Of a DNA stretch of 64,000 bases, positions 56,905-64,000 are shown piece after piece. The DNA is from Dysidea avara (lineage: Eukaryota > Porifera > Demospongiae > Dictyoceratida > Dysideidae). Each line of letters begins with the position of its first letter. Within the stretch, counting starts at the first letter, position 1. A model generated the notes under the pieces. The model saw only the letters and a list, made by a program, of their open reading frames with translations. It was not told the origin of the DNA and ran no database searches. The position numbers and the translations under genes are program-made. The DNA is taken from assembly GCF_963678975.1 (NCBI RefSeq), contig NC_089275.1:36308819-36372818 (forward strand), in the 5' to 3' direction.

Positions 56905-57680
56905 TAGGCCTGTGCCTAATATGCCGGCATAATTTTGAGAATAATAGGTCACTAATTTTGTGAGAATAATTCCGGAATAATAGGATGGTTACAGGCATAA
57001 TTTTAGAATAATCGGACGTCCACGGGAATAATCAGTAGAATTAAGGGGCGTGCCTATTCTTGATTATCTAGAAGAAAGTACTAAACTACTAAGAACGATA
57101 AATAGCTGGCATTATTATACAAGTGCTGGCTGAAAGGAGCTGAAAAACCTCTAAAAGATCGATATACTCTAATAGAACGCTCAAATACTCTAATAGAGCA
57201 GTCAGATCGTTTTATGTTAACAATCTGCAAACAGCATCAGGAATTTAACCGCATGATTATCTGCAATTCTAAAACTTGTACATCTTATACCATGCAGTGT
57301 ATCCTCTTTATGTCATTCACCAGACATATTAATATGATTATCCACTAAACCTAGCGTTTAGTTGTAGTTTAGTTATAGCTACAGCCGAGCTTTAATACAC
57401 TGATAATTGAAAACTCTTCTGTTATACTCCCAATAGCTATTTTACATCTGTTGTAATAGTTATAACCACTATGTGTATGGTGGAATGCTTCATTAATTCT
57501 GACAAAACTACTTATATCAGCATCTTGAGAAGTAAGTGACTATAGCTACAGAAACTAGGTGAGCATTACTATGGAATAATAGGCTAGATACAAGAATGAA
57601 AAAAGAAAAATAGGAGAAAATTTTGGGAAGCTCTGGAAAGAATAATAGGTAAAATTTTGAGAATATTAGGCTCAGGCCTA
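56905..57680. mobile_element. 776-bp MITE with perfect 8-bp target duplication
   Basis: TAGGCCTGTGCCTAATATGC at the left and GAATATTAGGCTCAGGCCTA at the right are inverted ends. CCCTGTGG is duplicated exactly on both sides (56897-56904 and 57681-57688). It has no transposase frame. An 8-bp duplication fits hAT or a relative. Confidence 0.88.
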
Positions 57681-57689
57681 CCCTGTGGT

Positions 57690-59052
57690 TAGGGTAATAA
57701 TTATCATGATATAGCCCTGACCACAACTACCTTTGATGCTGAGACAGCTATACAAAGCATCAGTTCCCTTTGATTATTTATATAGAGATACTTTAAGTTT
57801 TGCATTGTGGATTTGAATTAGAGTTGCTTAAAGTTTTGCATTGTGGGTTTGAGTTAAACATGTTGGTTTAGTTAGGGGCATTGTTATGAAGCAAAAAGAA
57901 TTGGGTGAGCCAGCATTGCATGTTTCAGTTACTAAGCATCACTAAATAATCATTTTTGCAATGCGGGGATTGTTTTTCTACACATTACATTTCAACTACT
58001 TGAAAAGATGCCTCAAACATTCCCAACCTATATCTCTAAGCAGGGGCAGAGAATAGTACTCAAAAGTGATGGAGCAAGTCATGTGGGGTAGCTGTAAGTT
58101 ACAAAATGTTTTACTGTACCTTAGTGCGCAAAGCACACTAGCATGCAAAGCATGTCAATACTAGGGCATGCCCCCATAGGAAAATGTTGAAATTTAAATG
58201 CTTTTAGATTGAATCTGAGAGCATTTTCAGTGGTACATGTGTACTTGAATATGGCAATGATTATCATTAAGATACTGCACAATTAGATACACCAGTAATT
58301 GAAGGCATTTCAGATAGGCTCATGCTCTTGATTATATATGTATAGATATATGTGTTAATGAAGACACATTGAATTAATTGTATAGCAGGACCAACTCATA
58401 TGATTCAGCTGAATGTTCAATTAGAGTAGTTAGGTGACTGCTCTATTAGAGTATATTGACCTTCTGCATTCCCAGCACTTATTCATGCAGTATTCCATTC
58501 ATGCATAACCTTTAGCTGGTACAAATCAAGGTAAAGTAAGTTGGCTAATGACTACAGTAGTTGCTTTACTTTGGAAACTGGGCATTGGAAAAAGTGAGGG
58601 GGCACTGCCCCTCCACTGTTGAAAGTGAGGGAGAGTTGCCCCCTCTGCCCCCCCATTTCTCCGCCCTTGTGTCTAAGTGTTTATTTTAACACCTTAGGTT
58701 ACATAAAGTGGTTATTTGATTTACATGGTATCACTACAACCAGTGAAACCAACAATCATTTCTTTTTTGTACCCACAATTTAAATCCACAATCGATGTTT
58801 GCAAACCTCTGTATAAAAGAAATGTGGTGAATGTAGGCTTGTCTTCCTTCACCTATTAGGTAAGCATACTAGAGTGGTATGTATTACTTATACCATGGCC
58901 ATGAGGGATTTTCCTGATATATATGCCCAAGCCTGAGGGCCACAATTATTAAGTATTGGTTGTAAAAATGGGGTAAACAATATATCAGGTATTGGAAAAG
59001 CTTTAAAACTTGGAAATTGGTACAGAATTTTCCTGTAAGAAATTTTTTTTTT
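57690..59052. other. No gene; dispersed repeat at about 58040-58230
   Basis: The phrase AAAGCACACTAGCATGC, then GGGCATGCCCCCATAGGAAA and ATGTTGAAATTT recur at 61640-61750. C/G-run-rich DNA at 58595-58670 resembles other repeat ends in the window. No coding region is seen. Confidence 0.5.
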
Positions 59053-59255
59053 TCCATGTCGTACATTCTGTTTGGTGCATGGCCACTTGTTGTTTGACGG
59101 GTCTCCTCATGTTCATGTTTACATACTTAGGCACCAAATGTATAGCTAGGAAATATTTGCCATATGCATGTTGTACATTTTGTTTGGTGGCCACTTGTTG
59201 TTTGACAGGTCTCCTTATATTCATATTTACATGCTTAGGCACCAAACATATCCAT
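59053..59255. repeat. Two-copy tandem duplication, about 104 bp
   Basis: GTACATTCTGTTTGGTGCAT, GCCACTTGTTGTTTGACGGG and TTAGGCACCAAATGTAT occur at 59060-59143. They occur again with small changes at 59165-59250. The start GTTTGGTG and end CACCAAA(C/T) make each copy a short foldback. Confidence 0.75.
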
Positions 59256-60109
59256 TACCTCTGGTACACCAGATTCACTTAGCCATGAATATAATTTTTG
59301 TACCACCTACTTGTTCTTTTACAGGGCTCGCTTAATTTGTGTCATCATGCAGACATCTAAGAAATCATCCCTTTTGGTGTTAAATTACTGTATTAATTTT
59401 TATGTGATGTTTATTAAATTTGTGCTATGTGTTGTAATAGCATTACTTTCACACTTCACAGCAGTTTCACACTTCCAAAAGCACTAGTCTTGTGTTGTGG
59501 CTTTCATTAATTTATGTATGGGCAACAAAGTTTTGTCTGGAATGTGGTTCATGGTTTGTGACTTTTTGTACATGAGTTTTGGTCATTTCACACAACTTGC
59601 AAATATTTATTGCATGGTGAATTGCACTAAATGGAGTCTTGACTAACGATATATACACCTTCCCTAGTGTCTGTACATTCTTCTCGCTTTCACAACTTGT
59701 TTGTCAGACGTTAGGGCTTGTGTCCACATCGTGTCTTTAAAAGTTATTTTCTGGATTAGAGGTTTGAATGTAGAAAATACACGTAGGGACAAACTAGAAT
59801 TAGATAATGTCAGTGTTAGTTGGCCGGTACAAACACGGGTATGTTGACTGGTATAATGTGATGGTAAGTGTAAATCACAAGGTAGAGAAATAAAGTGAAA
59901 TACGTCTAATTACGGCTATATATATTTTTTATTTTAGCAAGTTAGCAAGAAAACATAATTTACATAATGCAATACAATTTTTTTCTTTAAATTTGTATAA
60001 CACACACACTCAGATAAAGGGAGCTTTCAAATCCATTGAGAGATGCTGTATAATCTAGGGCTAATATCATGGTTGCAAAACCGTCCCTACATGTTAATAA
60101 CTCACAGTG

Positions 60110-60162
60110 GGGATAGTTGTACTTGAATTTTTGATACGTCAAAATTCAAGCACAACTATCCC
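60110..60162. repeat. Perfect-stem hairpin
   Basis: GGGATAGTTGTACTTGAATT TT pairs with AAAATTCAAGCACAACTATC CC around the loop TGATACGTC; one mismatch. It is 22 bp per arm, perhaps the remnant of a foldback element. Confidence 0.75.
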
Positions 60163-60429
60163 TACCACACTCCTCCCTGCTGCACTCTTCCCTTTCCCTA
60201 CGGTAGACTGTGTTAATGTACTGTACTGTAAATGTACTGTAAAATTGTTATTTTGTTGTTAAACCATGTTCTATTAATGTACTGTACTGTTGTGTGCACA
60301 TTACGTGTATATGTTTAATCCATTGAGATTGATGTTGCATAATTCAGGGCTAAAAATAATAAGGCCAGTTCTATGTACACCGGTACGCAGGTGGCACTTA
60401 CAGCCACCAAATGGCTATTGCCACCGGTG

Positions 60430-61125
60430 AACTATAAAAATAAAATAAAAACTTAGACAAAAATGGTACTGTAAAACGAAAAAAACAGTTTAGTTAAAGT
60501 GGATCCCTGACCCCAGACCCTCCGTACTTGAGTCACGGGACCTACCACTCAGCCACCGCTGCCAGCTATTGCCTTCCTTTGTTTTCTACATTATAAATGC
60601 AACTATAGTAGCAAACCACAGGGGTGTACTATATTATTAAAAAACACATTACAAGAAATTTGAGACTGCTTTATTAGAGAGTTTTGATGATATTTAAAAA
60701 TATTTCTCCTGTTGTCTTAAGAGTAATTCAGCAGGAAACCATATACTTGTAATTCCCTTACAGGTGGTCAGCTAGCAGCTTATCTAACTAATGAAAGCCA
60801 TATAAGTGCCAAATATATTCATAAGAGGCCTTGCGAAGGCACATTGAATTTCTTCACAAGGCATTTTGTTAATGTGATTCATTATTGCAATGAATAATTT
60901 TACCTATATGTCAGCTTACATTACACTATAAGAGGACTGTAATAGCAGAGATCAAAGACACTTAGCTATGCTCTGATGCAGGCTGAAACAGTTTCAAAAC
61001 TCTCTAATAGAGCATTCAATAATGACCTCCATTTCTTGTAATGAAGGAACCAAAGCTGAACCCGACCCCTAACCTAACGTTAACACTACTTTTCGCATCC
61101 CCTAAAGTCGAATGCTTGGGGCATA
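60430..61125 (-). repeat. tRNA-derived SINE copy 2 and linked repeat
   Basis: Minus-strand GGCAGCGGTGGCTGAGTGGT carries a near-perfect A box (TGGCTGAGTGG). The following GGGGTCAGGGATCC is a weakened B box. At 61045-61120 is the CCAAAGCTGAACCCGA / CCCCTAAAGTCGAATGCT block also found at 30625-30725. Confidence 0.6.
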
Positions 61126-61227
61126 CACACCGGTGTCAATAGCTAGTGGGTGGTTCTTATTGACACCGGTATACCGGTGGATATAGACACTCCGAAATAA
61201 TAACTCACAGTAGTGGCCGCTCGTCTT

Positions 61228-61479
61228 TTAATTGGGCGTGTGCTTCGTTATTTTCTTGGCCACGTGCCTTGCTACCGTGAATTCGCTAAACATATGAAAC
61301 CGGGGTTTCCGGATACTGGGCACCAGATGATGTGAATTGGAAGTGAATAAATCGCTTACTAGCGATACATCTGTTAAATTGATATCCGAGGCCAACTGGC
61401 AATTGCTCTGAATTACCTCCGGCAAAGTGAGTAAGGCTATAGCGAGATATATTGCCTCCTGAATGTGACGCATATTCAT
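61228..61479 (-). CDS. Unrecognised 83-aa open frame
   Basis: The frame starts MNMRHIQEAIYLAIALLTLP and ends with a basic HVAKKITKHTPN. The region has more G+C and CpG than its surroundings. A hydrophobic stretch near the start could be a signal or anchor. No family is recognised, no splice partner is seen and no poly(A) signal is obvious. It could equally be part of a repeat, since a dispersed repeat begins at 61550. Confidence 0.2.
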   Translation of the reverse strand: MNMRHIQEAIYLAIALLTLPEVIQSNCQLASDINLTDVSLVSDLFTSNSHHLVPSIRKPRFHMFSEFTVARHVAKKITKHTPN

Positions 61480-61549
61480 GTTAAAAACTCAGTGACATTC
61501 AGTTGTGCAGGATTCTGTATTCAGGCTTGTTGCATACAGTACGTAGCGA

Positions 61550-61785
61550 TATTATATCCATGGATTCAGAAAGTTCAAAAGTTGCATCGTGGGGCTGGTG
61601 GAAGCTCTTAGTGGCTGGTCAGCAACAACAGGGATTGTGATGAGTGTGCGAAGCACGATGAGTGACTGTGCCGCGAAGCACTCTGGCATGCGAAGCATAC
61701 CCCTGTAGTCTGGGGGCATGCCCCCCCAGGAAAATTTCGAATTTTTAGTGTTTGTAAACCACATTCTGAAGCAATTTTAGCACTT
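61550..61785. repeat. Dispersed repeat with GGGGGCATGCCCCCCC palindrome
   Basis: Contains GTGCGAAGCACGATGAGTG, GCATGCGAAGCATACCCC and GGGGGCATGCCCCCCCAGGA, followed by AAATTTCGAATTTTTAGTG. It is related to 58040-58230. GCGAAGCAC words give it a self-complementary character. Confidence 0.65.
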
Positions 61786-62508
61786 TACAAGAGTTGATTT
61801 TAAGATATTGCTTGATACGTACACTGATTTTTGTAACTTCCCTAGCTGTCACACTACCTTTCTATATGTTGTAAAGTCTATAATTTCGTTTATACAATTG
61901 ATCAGGTTTTTACAGGCTTTGCCTTCTTACCTGTACCCCCAATAATAATAATAATAATAACCTACCTTTCAGCAGAGCTGGAAGAACATCCACCGCACTG
62001 GTTATCACGTGCTTCGATCATTAGACGTACGAATATAATAGAGGATAAGCAACTGTGGTAACGTAAAGTCGGTTGCACATCCTTTTACTGCATTAAAGGT
62101 TAGAATGGTTGGTGTCTGTCTCGAAACATAAATTAGTGTATGTCATGACGATGTAACTACTGTACGAAGCTACCTTATTAGTGTGTAGCTATATTAGCTT
62201 AACATGCGCTCACATGACTGGCTTGGGCTGTAAAATTCTGCTACGGCAGTGGCCGTAGTGGCCGTGGTACTTACACCGGCCCTGTAAAATTATTTTCATT
62301 AGTCAAATTTTACTGATTCAGTGTGTAGGAGTCAGGATTGTTGGTTATTGCCCTAAGTAAATGAGCCAACATCATCACAGAGATAGCGCTAGATACTAGA
62401 CAACTATTCAATCATTAACATGGCCCATATACATAGCTACCAGTTGATGTCAGTGAGTAACTTCTTGTTTATAAACCTGATTATGAGACCATAGCTATAG
62501 TCTATGTG

Positions 62509-62917
62509 CAGTGCTCCCGATAGCTAACGGTCGGACACCAGACAATTTCCAACAAATTAGCCAATGTGCATAGTTGGTTTACTGTTTACTAATATTAGCT
62601 GTCTCTTGGTTGCTATTTTATAGGAGATTAAACACTCAAGCTACCCAAGAGAATGACCACAAATGTACCAATGCTAACTCCTCTGTTGTACAGAAACTTC
62701 ACAAAATCACTTGTAATAGTATCTCAGCACATAAATGAATGTCTATCCTCACCACAACAAAGGAAATGCCTACAGCCAGAGTGCCTTATATCAGATAATG
62801 CCTACTACAGGCAGTGTTATAGGCTTGTGTCCATGCAAAGCATAAATATGTCCGGACAAGTTTGAATTTGTCAGGACATTTTGTCCTATCACTTAAGAAT
62901 TCTTATCGGGAGCACTG
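62509..62917. mobile_element. 409-bp TIR element, CAGTGCTCCCGATA
   Basis: It begins CAGTGCTCCCGATA and ends TATCGGGAGCACTG. Inside are paired phrases around GTCGGACACC and GTCCGGACAAG. The CAGTG start is hAT-like, but no clear 8-bp duplication is visible. The 70-aa frame inside is not recognised. Confidence 0.75.
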
Positions 62918-64000
62918 CATATACATCATTAACAATATTTGTTAGGTAGCGTGCTACTTTGTACACAGCAAATAGCTGTACAGAATACTTAACAATGACT
63001 TGATTTCATGTAAAACTGATTTCTTTGTGAGCTACTCTTGATCTTGTTTTACTTTCTACTAGTTGTTGTACATAGAGTACAGTACTCATAGCGTCAATGA
63101 CAGTCAGTGTCAAAACCAGGTCAGGCCAGATTGGATCACGTTTGGTAATGTGGAAGTGTGCAACACATTATGCATCATAATCTAGTCCCTTGGTGAGCCA
63201 TGCCCAAATTGTCTATAGGCTTATGTGAAATTACACCCATTTATCAGAATTTATTTATTTATTATTACTGAACAGACAGTACAACTGATGTGCTCAAGAA
63301 AAGTTATTAGTACAATCACAGGGTTATAATTATGAGAGTTATTTTGTTCCATATAGTGCTATAAGTTCCACTAAAAAAAAGAGTCGGTGTTGTTTATTTT
63401 AATTATATTAAATGATACATTGTTCCAATCCTTTATTGTTCTAGAATAAAAACTTTGTTAGTAGGAATAACCAGTAGCCGTACTGTAGTAAGTGGATATA
63501 TACAAATCCAATCCAATCCCGCTGTTGCCTGCAGGCTTACATGGAGCCACACCCACTAACCAATTAATGTTTGATGTACAAATCATAAAAGTGCACGATG
63601 ATTGTACCAGCTAATATTTAGTCTTACAGAAATTCCAACTTCTGTGAGCCATGTCTGCTTATCAGGAACGTAATATTGTCTGAATCATAAATGATTAGTG
63701 TAAGTCACCAATTATCGGCACCATCTCACAATTATAATTTCGTAATTCAATGGTGCATGAACTTCCGGTTTGAACCATTTAACAGAGCAGTCCTTTGTCT
63801 CCTAGCACACCAAAATTTAGTTATCTCACGTGGGTGAACATCTTGTTATAAGGAAAATCGCAATGTGTATCATACACCAATTATCGGCATTGGGGTACCT
63901 ATTATTTGCAACTGTATTTTCGTGATTGACCAATTATCAGCACAATGTGTGATTTGGTGTGTAACTCCATGATGTAATCATTGACTTTTCGCCATTTTTA
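62918..64000. other. No gene; three copies of ACCAATTATCGGCA
   Basis: No coding region is seen. ACCAATTATCGGCA occurs at 63707-63720 and 63876-63889, and ACCAATTATCAGCA at 63929-63942, all on the plus strand within 240 bp of the window end. They include a CCAAT core and may belong to a repeat cut by the window end. Confidence 0.45.

Noticed and set aside
62653-62865. 70-aa plus-strand frame
   Set aside because: It lies wholly inside the TIR element at 62509-62917 and matches no family I recognise.

Overview
The window is eukaryotic and almost certainly from an animal. It is AT-rich, has intron-split genes with GT/AG borders, and is crowded with short inverted-repeat transposons. Gene content (secreted fibrinogen-related lectins, a collagen joined to von Willebrand factor modules, a CD225 two-membrane-pass protein, a death-domain exon, LRR fragments) suggests a sponge, probably a demosponge. 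That placement is inference from gene style; nothing in the window names the species.

Layout. 0-16.5 kb: a minus-strand cluster of four fibrinogen-related (FReD) copies. One is intact (196-966), one is broken by a single stop (5895-6605), and two are decayed (about 12066-12538 and 15617-16355). Three keep a related promoter with a TATA box and CArG-type boxes. Retroelement remains, LRR-like gene fragments and several MITEs lie between them. 18-25.1 kb: a 19-exon minus-strand gene whose exons I joined by hand into one frame of about 1207 aa. It encodes signal peptide, interrupted collagen helix, VWC, VWD, C8, TIL and three cysteine-rich modules. 26.5-52.2 kb: a plus-strand five-exon CD225/dispanin-like gene of 241 aa. 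Its third intron is about 17 kb and holds most of two large arrays of a roughly 31-bp tandem repeat; a third array in opposite orientation lies upstream of the gene. The arrays are joined to a conserved 590-bp module and a 330-bp foldback element. 52.2-64 kb: mostly mobile-element remains (several TIR elements, one with a perfect 8-bp target duplication), tRNA-like SINE copies, one death-domain exon with a stop codon, and little else that looks coding.

How it fits together. The FReD and collagen-VWF products are predicted to be secreted recognition or matrix proteins. The CD225 protein is a predicted small membrane protein. Otherwise the window mainly shows genes being duplicated, broken and expanded by non-autonomous DNA elements. 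The most unusual structures are the inverted 31-bp-repeat/foldback complex around the CD225 gene, the complementary sequences near both ends of its giant intron, and the collagen-VWF domain order. Exon models rest on reading frame, splice-site dinucleotides and phase only; no transcript or database evidence was available.
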